Shown: one piece after another, positions 45,645-57,834 of the stretch
Layout of the letters: each line of letters starts with the position of its first letter
How positions within the stretch are numbered: position 1 is the first letter of the stretch
Source of the DNA: Valencia hispanica
Taxonomy: Eukaryota; Chordata; Actinopteri; Cyprinodontiformes; Valenciidae
Direction: 5' to 3'
NCBI GenBank assembly: GCA_963556495.2
Contig: OY747710.1
Span: 34,331,000-34,394,999 of the forward strand
Length of the DNA stretch: 64,000 bases
Made by a program: the position numbers and the translations under genes
Notes under the pieces: model-generated
Told to the model about the DNA's origin: nothing
Databases searched by the model: none
The model's input: the letters and a program-made list of their open reading frames with translations, nothing else

Positions 45645-45803
45645 GTTCAGATTTTTAAAAATAATTTGTAAACCCTACATCATTTTTTCTATCTCTTTCT
45701 AAAATTTGGTATTTTATGGTGGTTTATCATATGACATCCAAATAAAATACATTACATTTTACAGTTGTGATGAGACAAAATGTGAAAAGGTTTAGGTGTA
45801 TAT
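45645..45803 (-). mobile_element. Tc1-type terminal region, solitary
   Basis: CAGATTTTTAAAAATAATTTG, GGTTTATCATATGACATCC, AAATAAAATACATTACATTT and TGAGACAAAATGTGAAAAGG form one terminal region of the family seen at 57835-58895. No transposase follows. Confidence 0.65.
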
Positions 45804-46319
45804 CTTGCTACAGCTGCAAGGTTAATAGGAGTTGATGCAAACTAATTTAAAGACAAGTTCTCTGCAGTTTGTTTTGTGTTGTTCTGTTGGAGCACACTCT
45901 GTAAAAACACAACTTAAACATAGAGTTCATTTGAAACGCTGACCCTTAACTTAATCCTTTCTGAATATGCCATAAATATAAATAATTAAAAACATTTCAA
46001 ATACTAGGTGGTTATCCAGATCAAAACTGAAGGTTGAACATATACAGATGCATTTATGACCTGCAGTTATATACATTATACATGCGAACATTATCAAAGT
46101 AGAGACAAGGCAATATATAATGTTAGTTGGAACAGTCACTGCTTCATGCTTCAGAATAATTGATTGTCACATTAGAGGGGAAAAAAACAAAAACATGAAG
46201 AGAATAAAGTGGAAAGGAAAAACCTCTATGTATGTTCCTGGTTTCCCCGACTGGTGTCAATGCAATGGTTAGATGTCCAAATCCATCTGGTGGTGTTACA
46301 TGTGTGTAGGCCCCACTCT
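45804..46319. other. AT-rich, no feature
   Basis: No supportable feature. Confidence 0.4.
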
Positions 46320-46620
46320 TTTCCCAATTGGTCCATCAATCTTATTTATTAAGCACATGACAAAGAGCATCTGACAGAGAAATAACACTTGAATTACACG
46401 GTGACTTGCTCAAAGCACACGTCTGAAGATTCCTGTGCCAACAATTAGGTAAAGGAACCTGGCATCATTAATGAGAGTGGAGAGCTGGTCTCTGAGGAGC
46501 CCGTCTTTTGGCTCCTCTGCCTCCCAGTATAGTCCTAGGCGACTGGGCATGCCTTAAACGATCTGATTAGTTCTAAATTAAAACTTCATTAACTGTCAGG
46601 CTGCATTAACAAAATGGTGG
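46320..46620. promoter_or_regulatory. Probable conserved non-coding element
   Basis: Unique, balanced sequence contains CCCAATTGGTCCATCAATC, CAACAATTAGGTAAAGG, GGCATCATTAATGAGAGTGG, CTGATTAGTTCTAAATTAAA and CTTCATTAACTGTCAGG (TGTCA/TTAAT-type sites). No frame and no repeat match. Enhancer-like by motif density; not shown. Confidence 0.32.
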
Positions 46621-47729
46621 GAAAATGCTTTTGTTTAAGTTCATAAAAACATATGCCTGTTAAAATAGTATTATTTAAAAGGAGTAGAGAAAGTTGCATT
46701 AAAGAAAAGATTCATTTTATAGTTTCATTTTAAATCTCAAAATCCCTCATCCTATCTAAACCAAATCAAACTTAGATTTCAAATAATTCACAATTTGAAC
46801 AGTCTATAAATGTAACCTCCTTAGATAAACAGTGCAAAAACTTTTATTACACTTCCACCCTAAGTTTCCCATGAACCATATCCAATGATCTATAATATTG
46901 TTTTTTTTTCTATTGGACTTTTTAAGTTCGAAGAAGGAAAGATGCGTAAAAATTCAAAAATTGGACAAGGTAAATAGAAAGCAGCAAGAAGCCACCACTT
47001 GTTCTTATTGGTTTCCAGTAGCTTCTGATTGAAAGAAATATTCAAACTAATTATATTTTCACATGCTTTTGCCTTTTACATCAAATTTCAGCTGATAACA
47101 ATTGGTTTTCTTTGTTTTTGCTTTATTAAAATTTACTTGGAAACATAGCCCATGTTCCAAGTGCAAAGACTGAGAACCATGGCATCAGATCAATCATTGT
47201 GTTATTTGGCAAAAAAAAAAAGAGAAAGAAATGTCCTGAACATCTTAAGTCCATCCTACATTGCTACACTCTGTTTATTTACTAAGGGTGTAACAGTACA
47301 CATGTTTGTACCAAAGATATTGGGTACAGCCTATACCAAATTAATACAGTTTTGCTTTATACCTGAACACATGCAGAATGTTTTTGTGCAGAACTAAATG
47401 CAAAAAGCATTGTTCTGTAGCGCAACTTTAAAAAGTGACACCAAAACTAAACAAGAAGAACTCCCAGCTGCCACTAAACACTTCTGTTTGGGAATAATAA
47501 GGGTTTCTCACGTAGCTACAGTGGAGAATTAAGTACAGTGGATTAAACTAAAACTTTATTTCAGTGTTCGCATTCTTCAACACCAATAAGGTTCATAGCT
47601 AGCTTTGCACTTAATTGAATTATTTACCTGAAACAACTTCAAGCCCAGTAGAAACAGATGGAGAAAGTAACCTAGTCCAAAAGTCCGAATCCAGCTACCC
47701 GGAGCATTCAACCAGTCCAGAATGGTGGC
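46621..47729. other. AT-rich non-coding sequence
   Basis: No gene recognised. Confidence 0.45.
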
Positions 47730-47850
47730 CATCCATCCATCCATCCATCCATCCATCCATCCATCCATCCATCCATCCATCCATCCATCCATCCATCCAT
47801 CCATCCATCCATCCATCCATCCATCCATCCATCCATCCATCCATCCATCC
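47730..47850. repeat. (CATC)n microsatellite
   Basis: About 30 perfect CATC units. On the minus strand it could be the expanded (ATGG)n tail of an RTE-type insertion, but no body is adjoining. The Met-Asp-Gly-Trp and His-Pro-Ser-Ile frames are the repeat translated. Confidence 0.96.
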
Positions 47851-47941
47851 ACACTTATCTTTTGTTTAGAAAAAAAACCAAAACAAAGTGCAGTCAGTTC
47901 TGTACTAGCTACTTTTTAATAGTTTTTGTTGATTGAAGTGA

Positions 47942-48070
47942 CTGTGATGGACTGGCGACCTGTTTAGGGTGTATCCCGCCTCTCACCCCGTGACTGCTGG
48001 AGATAGGCACCAGCCCCCCCGCAACCCTGCATAGGATGGACGGGTATAGATAATGGATGGATGGATGGAT
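47942..48070 (+). mobile_element. RTE-type retroposon tail with 11-bp target duplication
   Basis: GATTGAAGTGA flanks the insert on both sides (47931-47941 and 48071-48081). The insert contains GATGGACTGGCGACCTG, GTGACTGCTGGAGATAGGCA and GGATGGACGGGTATAG, and ends in ATGG repeats. It is the longest of the copies in this window and matches 36262-36363 in the opposite orientation. Confidence 0.87.
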
Positions 48071-48081
48071 GATTGAAGTGA

Positions 48082-51000
48082 ACTGAATTGTATTAAACTG
48101 TGACTTTAAAACCAAAGTATGTACCAAAGTGGGATTTTTTGTCTATCGCTACACACTTTGTATTTACCAATTTATAGTAAACCAATTTTATGTTGGACTT
48201 TCCTCTGTGAAATTGTGCTCTCTATATTTTTCACTTATGAGCCTATATACACCTAAAAATGTCCATCTCGTAACCATTAATTGTCGTACCTCCGTTAACA
48301 TTAGACATAGTCCTGACAATCCATTTGCTGGATAGAACAATAGTGGCCTCATAGAAATGGTTTTGCCCTAAAGCCCACATTGCAAGTCTGAGTTTGAATT
48401 TTTTTTATTGGCACACTTAACTCCTTTAAATGTTGTAATATAAACCCGGCACCCAAATTAAAAAAATTGTCATAAACAAATTAATGTCAAGTGAAGATAG
48501 TTCACTTAGAATTGCGCCAGCATGGTTTTAATAAAAATTTTCCCATACGTCTTCACTTCAAAGCCGAGGAAAAAACCAAAAACAATTGTGAGATGTTTTA
48601 ATTGTGTAACTGCATACATATTTAAATCTATCAGTAAAAGAACAGAACAGAACAGTGGCATCAGTTTGGCAATCTGTTTGACAGTAATTTGATTTTTATG
48701 AAGCATTTTAAAAAGACAAAAATTCTGTTTATAGGCTTTTTTGGGTTTTACACGACAGCTCAACTCCCTTTCGCTAATGAAAGTTCAGTTCTTGCTTTTA
48801 ATGTGCTCCCATTCTAAATAGTGTCGATACTTGCATCAAAAGTGGTGTGGTCTGCTGAATCATGATTCTGCATTACTTTTCTTTGATGTCACTATGTTGT
48901 TTACTGTTGGACATAAAATTTTAAAAATGATCATCTGGAAATTAAATATAAATGCTCTGTGTTTGCCCCCTACGTGGTCAGATAATTAGCTGTATTAATC
49001 AGAAAATATGTCAGTTGCCATTGGTTTGAGCATCCAGCATACCCAGGGGCATTGCTTTAACAGTATAGTTTAGGTTTAAGGAATATTGGGTTTTGCTGCA
49101 ATATTTGTGTCGCGGTTGCATCATTTATGTTGCAGTTGTGTGCCCATGGAGTACACAGTTAAACGGTGTGTGAGAGCTGTGGCGCTCTTTTTGCATAACC
49201 TTTCAACGTGTCCAATAGAACACCAGCTAGTGATCAAACTGATAATGTGACAGTGTTAAAAGCACAGAAAGCTGATTTGGGAATGTCATTTTCCGACGGC
49301 ATTGGGTCCTTTAACACTATTGAAATGAAAGTTGGATGCACAATAGTAAGATGTGGGTATTTGTAAGACAGTGGTGTTTATTTCATTAATATGCCATGAC
49401 TGTGTTTTTCATGCCTTGTTTCAGTGTAAAAGAAAAATAATTATCCTTACATGTGCAAAATTGTAACAGAATGTCCACAAATATATATTTATACATTTAT
49501 ATTATATAGGCTCTTCAGTGGTATAGATTATATTGCACTTGTAGTTGACTGGTTTATAAATAGGCAAGTCCCTATCATAGAATGCATATACAGTATATCC
49601 TTGCTGCATAGTTTCTCATGAGAGAGAACAAGAACTCAATCTGTGGGTGGTATGAAATCTATGACATGTCATAGCAGCTATCAGCTGTGCCACTCATTCA
49701 CATAGTATATTGTTGACTCAAAACAAAGGTTTTATCCTCTGTAAAGTTGAGTAGAGCACTTAGATCAGATTCTAGATAAGATACTCTAAAATGAAAAGTG
49801 AATTCTCCCAGGACTGTCACATTTGTTGTGTATAAGATTCTCACAGGTGAAGGAGAATGACTATCCAACAAAGATAACATCATCTTCTGCAGTCTGCCAA
49901 AGTACAAAAAGCCAAACTGGAAACCCCAACTCTGCATTAAATTACCCATTAGAATCAAAGCATAGTTATTAAACAAAGTTCTGCTGAAGTAATCCAACAG
50001 TTTTTCTATTCTTGGAATAATAAACATTTAATTTAGTATGTTTGTGTGTTAATTGTTTTTTTTCCTTCAAGATATTGCCACAGTCATACAGGTCATCACA
50101 CTTTTTGTAGTTTTTGGAATGATTAGCAGTCAGCTTTTGATAGTCACTAGGTATGGAAAAATCTGAAATTTTATTTTTATGTCTATCTGGCCTAGCTATT
50201 TTTGCTCAAGCTAAACAAGTTTCATGTGTATTTTAACACATGTCCTCATTAGGTAGGACCTCTGACTTTGAGGCACAACCAAAGATAGGCTAATTCACCA
50301 CACACAAATCAAAAAAATATGACAATGAAATTGGGCATATTTTAGGAGCCCTTCTTTATCATTTCTAATCAAAGGTTTCACAAATGAAAAAGGAAAATTA
50401 TCGACTAACCTTTTTGGGTATTTTGTTGTCACACTGTTCTCCAAGCTCTGTTAATTTATCACATATTACAGTAGATGTAGTGTAAAAGATCAATTGTGTC
50501 TGTTCTGTGATTGTATGACTTATATTGAAAACCGTTACAACTAACCAGTGACAAACTGAGTTGTGAAATAACATGTAAGATTGGTAGGGCAATAGCGTCA
50601 GCTTTTATTTCTAAAAACGGAGTTATCAGAAATCTATAAATAGTTAGTGTATCATTACCAGAATTCAGGCATGATCAATGCTTTGAAATATCACACATCT
50701 CCTTTCTACTCTTTCTCTCACTCATTTTCTGTTTTTTCAGGGATGAAACAACTGCAGCAAACCCATTTTGACATCTGCTGTTGGTGGCACTATTTCTTGA
50801 CAAACATCCCAACTGCCTGTCTACATATACATTTGACATGAATGTGTGGCCATCATCGTTTTCACAAAACAGATCCAATGCTGTAAGCTGGAAATCCTAT
50901 TTTTGACCACAACTGATAATTCTGGAAAAAGCAAGAGTGTCAATATTTTATCACAGGATCACAGCAAACGTACAGAGATACATTGTTGGCACATTTTTCC

Positions 51001-51913
51001 GTCTTAAATATTGATTCTCAAGCCACTTAGGAGGAAACTGGTGAGATGAGCATATTCTGTATAAAACATACAGCACATCAGAAGCAGAGGTGCATTCTGT
51101 TATCCACTCCTATGGAGGAAGTCAATGTCTTAGACACTTCTACAAATTAATCTTTGCAGGTTAGCACAAAAAAATGTAGCCCTCCTAACAATTCCAACTT
51201 AGTTGGGCAAGGGTAATAGGGTCAAAGCCAAGACTAACCATCCTCCCTAGATACACTTGCATTAAATATCTTTATTTGGATTATACAATTTACTATGTTT
51301 GTCTTATTTTTCCTCGAACCTGCAGCAAAGTTTCTGGTTTGTTTTCCTCCACACCTCGAAAAACTTTCCTCGTGTCTTTGCTACATTTAAGACAAAAGTT
51401 TGTTATATCCAACCCTCCAGCCCTCCAGTCTGAGAGTCTTTTCGGCCAGAACCAAAAAATAAAAATAAAAAATTCAAGATATTCTCCTCAGCCAAAATCA
51501 AAAATAGCACCATGGGAACCACATCAACAACCGTCCTTGTCGGTTTTATCAGTGGTGATCTAGCAATATCCCAGACCACAGAGGAAGGTGCTTACCTATT
51601 TCTTAATTCTGGTGTAAGAAGCTGATGAATAATCAAAGATGATTACAAAACTTTGATTTCCTCCTTCATTTTTCGATTCCCCCTGCAGTTTGTGCTTGGT
51701 ATTAAAAATCTAAATTCTAGACCATAAAACCCCTTTCTTTAAACTTCTGAAAGACCAATTGTCTTCAATTGTTTTTTAGAGCTACTTATCAATTAATCAG
51801 TGAAATATTTAAGTTCCAGGGCTCTTTCTATGATTATTGCTTTCGCAATAATTAGTCTGTAGAATACGTTTTCATTATGTCTGTTTTTTTTACTTGTCTT
51901 TATTGAAGTAAGT

Positions 51914-51918
<5 letters not shown>
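48082..51918. other. AT-rich non-coding sequence
   Basis: No gene recognised. The frames at 49698-50027 and 51276-51563 have no motifs I can name. A T-rich/A-rich unique background predominates. Confidence 0.45.

Positions 51919-51948
<30 letters not shown>
51919..51948. repeat. (AT)n microsatellite
   Basis: About 15 AT units. Confidence 0.9.
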
Positions 51949-51950
<2 letters not shown>

Positions 51951-52120
51951 ACAACAGCACATACATGCTTATTGGGGAAGAAAAATATATTTTGTACAAA
52001 AACAAAAAAGACAAAGTGTTCTATTTGTTAAATACCAAACATAATTTTATTATTTGTCAGCATGTATTTGCCATATTTAGTCAAGTGCATTAGGACAATA
52101 TCAAGTTCCCCGATGCTGCT

Positions 52121-52207
52121 ATGGCACCTCCTCGCTCCTATACAAGCATTTTATTCGTCAGCGTAATTATATTAGAATGCACCTCCAATCCTCTACAACA
52201 GAAAGAG
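52121..52207 (+). CDS. Candidate first coding exon with signal-peptide-like sequence
   Basis: An ATG in a good context (G at -3 and +4) opens 29 codons. They encode a short polar start (MAPPRSYT), a hydrophobic core (SILFVSVIIL), then ECTSNPLQQKE, with the exon ending exactly before a strong donor GTAAGC (52208). The shape is that of a secretion signal ending near CTS, with phase 0 at the junction. I do not recognise the protein, and I cannot find a convincing next exon in the remaining 12 kb, so the rest of the gene would lie beyond the window. An upstream out-of-frame ATG at 52112 and the lack of an obvious promoter weaken the case. It may be a chance frame. Confidence 0.27.
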
Positions 52208-53944
52208 GTAAGCCGCTTCGCTTGCTTGTGGGGGGATCAACAGTCTGTCCTTTCAAAGACTTGCAAAGCTGGCTGTGTGTGTACATCCAGCATGTGCAAG
52301 CACTTTCTATGTGTTTGCAGAATGTGTACCCTTCTACAGACATTTTTGCACCTTGCACACACATACAATCACATAGTAAAAGCTCAACCACCTCTATGTA
52401 GCGTGATTAGGTATAGCTGTCGCTGAATTGTGCTGAGCACAGCCAGGGCATTGCTGAGGATTGGGTTGCCCTGTTTCCACACACAGAGAAAACGAACACA
52501 CACACACTCTGAGTCTGTCTGTCTCCACCTTGTCTTTAGCCAGTCGCCAGGAAGCAGCTGGCCTGAATATCTGAGTGCCTTTAATGAATGGAAATCTTTA
52601 GGGTGTGGGAATTTGGTGATTAAATGCAATAAGACTAATATTCCTGGGTGAGTTGAGAGTCAAAGGAGGATTGTCCTCTGAGAGAGGAAAGAGATGGAGG
52701 AAAGCAGGGAGAGAGCAATGTTCTTGGCAGCGTGCAAACCCCCTGCCCACCTCATGGGGAATAACAGTATTTAGAGCACAGGAGGAGTAGAGCTGGAGCT
52801 TTTTGAAAAGGGAAAGGAAGGGAGGAGAGACGAAACCGTGGGTGGTAGAAGTGGGGGGCCATCGGTGCTTATGGCTTAAAGATTATGTTTCATTTAGATT
52901 GTGAGGGAGACCCACTGAAAAACTCTGCGTGACCTTTAAGAAATATACTTTAAACAGGGGTAGCACATGCTTAATAGCTTACAATAGTGAGCTTTCTGTG
53001 GATTTTGTCATAAAAAATTGACATTTAAAAAAATAAAAACTTTATTAATTAAAAAAATGAAACAAATCGATATGAAGTAGTTAATTCTTCTATTAACACA
53101 TTGATTATATTATGTCTGATGAACGTAAAGAAATTGTGCCTCACTTTGTTTCTGTATGTTTATTTGCTAAGAGAAACTGTCGTGGATTTTTCAGGATTTG
53201 ATTGACTGCCAGCCAATATCTGTTTAGAGCAAGCAGGTCCACCAGTCTGACAATTATGGATAATTGACAACTGGCAAATACAATATATAATAGTGTACTC
53301 ATTACTGACTGACTTTTAAAAAACCATGACACAACAGACCATAAGCCGCTGATATAAAAACTTATCAGATATGGTATTAGATGGATAAAGAACAATTCAT
53401 AACAGATATCAGTCTGTATAAATAAACCATTTTCACTCAGAGTTGCTAAAGATTACATGGTATCCCAAAAGGTTCTGTGGTAAGCCCTAAAACTCTGATG
53501 TTACTCACAGTGGAGGTCCTCAATAAATGTTCTCCTCAATGAGAATCATAATTCTACTACATACAGAATAGAGTCCCAGCTGTATTGTTTAGTATAAAAT
53601 ATACATACACTCAATCCAGACATTTTAAACCAACCTTTTTTATACAACAAATACATTTCCGATATAACGGAGTGTCACTGATCATACTTAAATGATATGT
53701 GTTAAGAAACAAAGTATCTACAATATACTATTGTTTTGGCAAATGTTTGGACGTTAGGAATCTAACTGTTTTAAGGAAATGGTCTGAGAAACAAATTGAC
53801 ACTAAATAATAGTAAAAGAAAATTTTTCATATACAGTAATTTGGAAATAAAAAATAAGATATTTTCATTATATGTGATGTTAAAACTTAACTGAATTGAT
53901 TGTATGAAACTTTATTTTTGGAACTGATCATTTACTAAATTGCC
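52208..53944. other. Non-coding; intron if the exon above is real
   Basis: 52650-52870 is purine-rich (GAGAGAGGAAAGAGATGGAG type) and GC-balanced, possibly regulatory. No gene seen. Confidence 0.4.
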
Positions 53945-54165
53945 TTTCAAAGCCGCACACAGCTAGGTTCAAAATCATTCATACCCTCTGGGAGATTTAA
54001 ATATAAAGCGATCATTTAATCTGAACATGTTTCTTCTAAGAGGAAGTTAGATTAACATTTTAGAGTGGCCTAGGCAGAATCTGGAGTAAAATCTGTAAAT
54101 TTGTGAAGGAAGCTAAGGGAAGATCAGGGTTATTTCAAAGAGGGCATTAAAACTCATTAAAACCC
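53945..54165. mobile_element. Possible Tc1-type relic
   Basis: GGTTCAAAATCATTCATACCC resembles a Tc1-type end, and AGAGTGGCCTAGGCAGAATCTGG with GGAAGCTAAGGGAAGATCAGGG resembles the decayed PSQSPDLN...NLWREL part of a transposase gene. Heavily decayed; limits uncertain. Confidence 0.45.
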
Positions 54166-55129
54166 ATCACTAAATGGTCAAAAATATGCAAAAACTCAAG
54201 AAGTTATTTATTCATGTATTCCCTGTTCAAACTTTTAAGTTAAATACTGAGAATGAGGGTTCATATTTTTTTTATTTCTGTAAAATCTAAAATAAAAATG
54301 AATCAGTGGAGCTTTAGCTCTACTAAGTTGAACGTTTTCTTTGACTGATAATGTGTAAAGCATAAAATATTCTTATTTGAAACTGTGTTCAAATATTTTA
54401 AAAAGGTGTGCACCTGTTATAATGGTAAATATGTATAACATATAATATGAGAAATTAAGACTTGTTTACAAATTTAATGTAAAAAATTATCTAAAAAATA
54501 AAAACAGTTGTAAACAGATATTAATTTGAGATTTGAATACTTAACTTGTCCAAACTCAATCTATATGATTTGGCATCATTCATCTGTTAACGATTTACAC
54601 ACACACATATATATATAAGTGCTACCACATTAATTCTAAACTTTCTGCATGAGATGATTTAGACTAGTTTTCACAGCACCCACAATATCGAGAGTTAATT
54701 TCAGTTTTTCTCTCATTGAAAAATATACCTGCTAAATGTTGAAATAAATTAACCACAAACTCCTCTATGTCCTACCATACACCAAACCATATACTTAAAG
54801 CAACCAGACAAGGTATTTGATCTCAAAGATCTTTCCCAATTCATCTCACAATGTTTTTAAGCTGCTTTGATGTCTTGTATCCTGACAAGCTATGATTTGC
54901 TGTGATGCCAAATATTTAAATAGTACTTTCTAAACAAACATTTAAGAAGGTAATGTACATTGCCTAAAACTGGGACTCAAGTCACAATTTCTAGGTTATA
55001 TTTAATGAACCTGTAGTGTCACAGGTTTTCTGAAACAAAATTTACATTTTGTGCTTTTGGTGCGGAAAGTAGCTCAGGTTTAAATGCTACAATGAAGTCA
55101 GAAGCCATGACACTGAAGTGTTTGCTTAA
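54166..55129. other. AT-rich, no feature
   Basis: No gene. A short CA/TA run is at 54599-54616. Confidence 0.45.
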
Positions 55130-55525
55130 AGCAATGGTTCATTTAATTAGCCGACAAGTCTGACAGATTCTCTTTAACATGAATCACTTCCCCTGTCTCC
55201 CTGAACACTTAATGGGAGAAAAAAAAGTTTAGTGCAGACATGTTGAGCTCATTTAGAAACGAACAGACAGACAAGAGAAGAAAAGCCATTTTTTCTCCAT
55301 GTTTACTTCCATTTTAAATACTGTTGCCGGCCAGGGCTCAGCGCACATTCCACACATCATCATGGCATCACCCTCTGTTGTGCCAAGGCGCGATCTTCAT
55401 TTTTAAGTCCAGTGTTGCATCGATATTGCCATATTACTATCAAGCTTGCTGACATGAAGGCTGCAATATTCTCGCCTCGCCATGCCGCCACAGCGGATTC
55501 AAAGGACACAGCATACCAGCAATAT
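55130..55525. promoter_or_regulatory. Probable conserved non-coding element
   Basis: The unique segment contains CATTTAATTAGCCGACAAGT, CTGACAGATTCTCTTTAACA, GAACACTTAATGGGAG, GTTGCATCGATATTGCC and CTCAGCGCACATTCCAC. TAATTA and ATCGAT sites lie in a more GC-rich setting than the flanks; no repeat match. Ends about 90 bp before a Tc1 relic. Confidence 0.3.
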
Positions 55526-55611
55526 TACCGTAATATGCGGCCACTGTGATTCTTTTGAAACAGGCTTATATGACTTGAGGCAAAATAAAAACAGGAATTC
55601 TTCTGGTTTTC

Positions 55612-56070
55612 ATTCAACAATGGTTTTTCCTTTTGTCACTATTCCATATGAGCCAGATTTGTGAGCAGAACTAATAGTTGTCCTTTCAACAGATTTTCTC
55701 ACCTGAAATGTGGATCTCTGGGGCTTCTCCAGAGTTACCATGGACCTCTTTGCTGCTTTTTTGATGAATACTCTCATTACCAAGGCTCTTATTTGTTGCT
55801 GTAATACCATACTCTTTTTATTTCCAGATTAAATTGCTGTATGTGATCTTCAAAACTCAAGACATTGTTTTATAAATAACTCTGTTTTAAAGCTCTCCAC
55901 AACTTTCCTTGACTGGTCGGCTGTATTTCTTAGTCTTCATGATGTTGGTTTTTCCCTAATGTTCTCAGAAAAAAACTTTGAGGTCTTCACAGCCTATCTG
56001 TGTATAGTTTTATGACTGTTTTGATAGTTTTATAGCTATTTGGATACATTGGATTTTATTTGAAAAATAT
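55612..56070 (-). mobile_element. Tc1-type transposon fragment
   Basis: Minus-strand transposase 5' half in relic form: GCCAGATTTGTGAGCAGAAC, ACTAATAGTTGTCCTTTCAAC, CTCCAGAGTTACCATGGAC, CTCCACAACTTTCC and CTTAGTCTTCATGATG (start-codon region) follow in the order expected of the family. The catalytic part and left end are missing. The right end runs toward the (TA)n at 56085. Confidence 0.78.
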
Positions 56071-56084
56071 CAAAATATTTTTTT

Positions 56085-56106
56085 TATATATATATATATA
56101 TATATA
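56085..56106. repeat. (TA)n microsatellite
   Basis: Short AT repeat beside the Tc1 relic. Confidence 0.85.
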
Positions 56107-56109
56107 AAA

Positions 56110-56949
56110 GGGATATACACATGGATAGACAAACATGGGCACAAACATACACAAATTAACAAAGGGCAGTGGCCAAGCAGAAATAATGTATAATTACACA
56201 TCCAGTAAAATATTAAGTACAAATGTCATACAAATGTGAGAAAATCACAAAAATATGTATTTGTCATGTTTGATAATATTTTACATAAAAAATAGGTGTG
56301 ATAAATTCAATGGTTGCATTACCCTTATGAGGGTAGCTGGAGGAGGTTTGGAGTTCTGTGGACAGGTGTTGCCAGTATGATAGCGTACTGAAAACAACCT
56401 TACAAAAGTGTTGAGGTCTATAGCTGAACACCAAAGTCAAGCGTACAACACAGTTGAGTAATTGTCATTGGTTAAAACTTTTAACACACCTTAAATGGTG
56501 CTGCAAGTGAGAGATCTGCTTCTTGTAGGGCCTCCTGTCATGTTAATCATTAAAGTTAAAGTGCATAAATGATATGGCCAACTTTTTGGGAAATGTATTT
56601 GTTGAAGAAGTAGAAATATACAAAAGTGAATCAAAATAAGTTGTGGTCGTTTAAATAGATTGGCATAAATACAATTCTGAATGTGTTTGTTTCCTTATAT
56701 ATATCCAGCTTTCCAAGAGTTTCCACAATATTCTTTTTATTATCTGACTTACAGTCCGAAGGTGAAACACTCTCCTCTGGACTGCTTACTTTCAACAGGC
56801 ATTAAACATAACTGTCAATTAGGAGTGGAAGTTAGAGATTCTAATGACCTTGTTTAAGCTGTTGCATGTGTGTTTGCGTGTGTGTGAATGCTGCAAGTTA
56901 GGTATACAGATGCATGTAAGGAGGCATATGTGCACCCTCCGTATCTCTG
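56110..56949. other. AT-rich, no feature
   Basis: No gene recognised. A short GT-rich run is near 56865-56890. Confidence 0.4.
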
Positions 56950-57170
56950 TGTATGTGTTTATTAAATCCCAGCTCAGCTTATTTGCCTTGATCATCAAGA
57001 GTATTAAACATTTCAGCTGACACCTTTATGAGAGGACAGGACCCCGTCCTTACTTTTAAAGTCCCCCCTGTCTACTTTGATGTGTTTTATTAAACACAAC
57101 TGTACCTGATTTGTACACCAAGCTCTTTGGTCTCTCAGTCTCCCCCGCCAATATTAGTGCTACTTACGGT
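56950..57170. promoter_or_regulatory. Possible conserved non-coding element
   Basis: Unique sequence contains TTATTAAATCCCAGCTCAGC, TTTGCCTTGATCATCAAG, CATTTCAGCTGACACC (E-box CAGCTG) and TTTTATTAAACACAACTG. No frame or repeat match. Confidence 0.22.
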
Positions 57171-57834
57171 TAAGTCTAAGCATCAGTAGTATTTATGATG
57201 AGGTCTTAATAGGCAGGTTTAGCATGATAGGTGTAAGAACATCAGAAAGGGTTTACTAGAAGAAAGGTTCAATAAAATGTTCATGATTATTATAGCCTAT
57301 GTATGTTCTTACTTTAACAGGACTGTGAATATGCTGGGAAAATATATTAAATAAAGTAAAGATGTTGAAAAACGGTGAGAAGCATCATACATTTTCTCTG
57401 GGTAATCAGCACACCAAATATTTTCTTGTCATACCTCCAGATTTATGACAGCAACGTTTCATTGTGCATCAGAAGGAGCCCTTTTGCTTTAAATCAGAGT
57501 TTTGCCTCTAAAGGTGTGCAATAGAGATTAATGTCTGAAGTATTTCACAAGAGATAGGATTGATGGACAGATAAAAGATAGAAAGAGCTCATGAATTATC
57601 TGCACATATTGAGCTGCTTGTTTGATCAGTGATAAGGGGGGATGATTCCACTTGCTCTCTTGTCTATGCTCAGCTGATGCCTGTGAGCTTGATGATACCA
57701 TCAATTTAGTTTTCAATGACATCCAGTCCTTAGTGTGGTGGTTCACCGGTGAGCCATGTAACATGATTATGTCCGTAATTGGTATGCAGTGCGTTGAATT
57801 TAGCAATATCAAGATGAGCTCAAATTTGATCATC
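57171..57834. other. Non-coding sequence
   Basis: Nothing I can name. Confidence 0.4.

Noticed and set aside
47577..47919. Frames with Met-Asp-Gly-Trp or His-Pro-Ser-Ile repeats, looking like repeat proteins
   Set aside because: Translation of (CATC)n on both strands.
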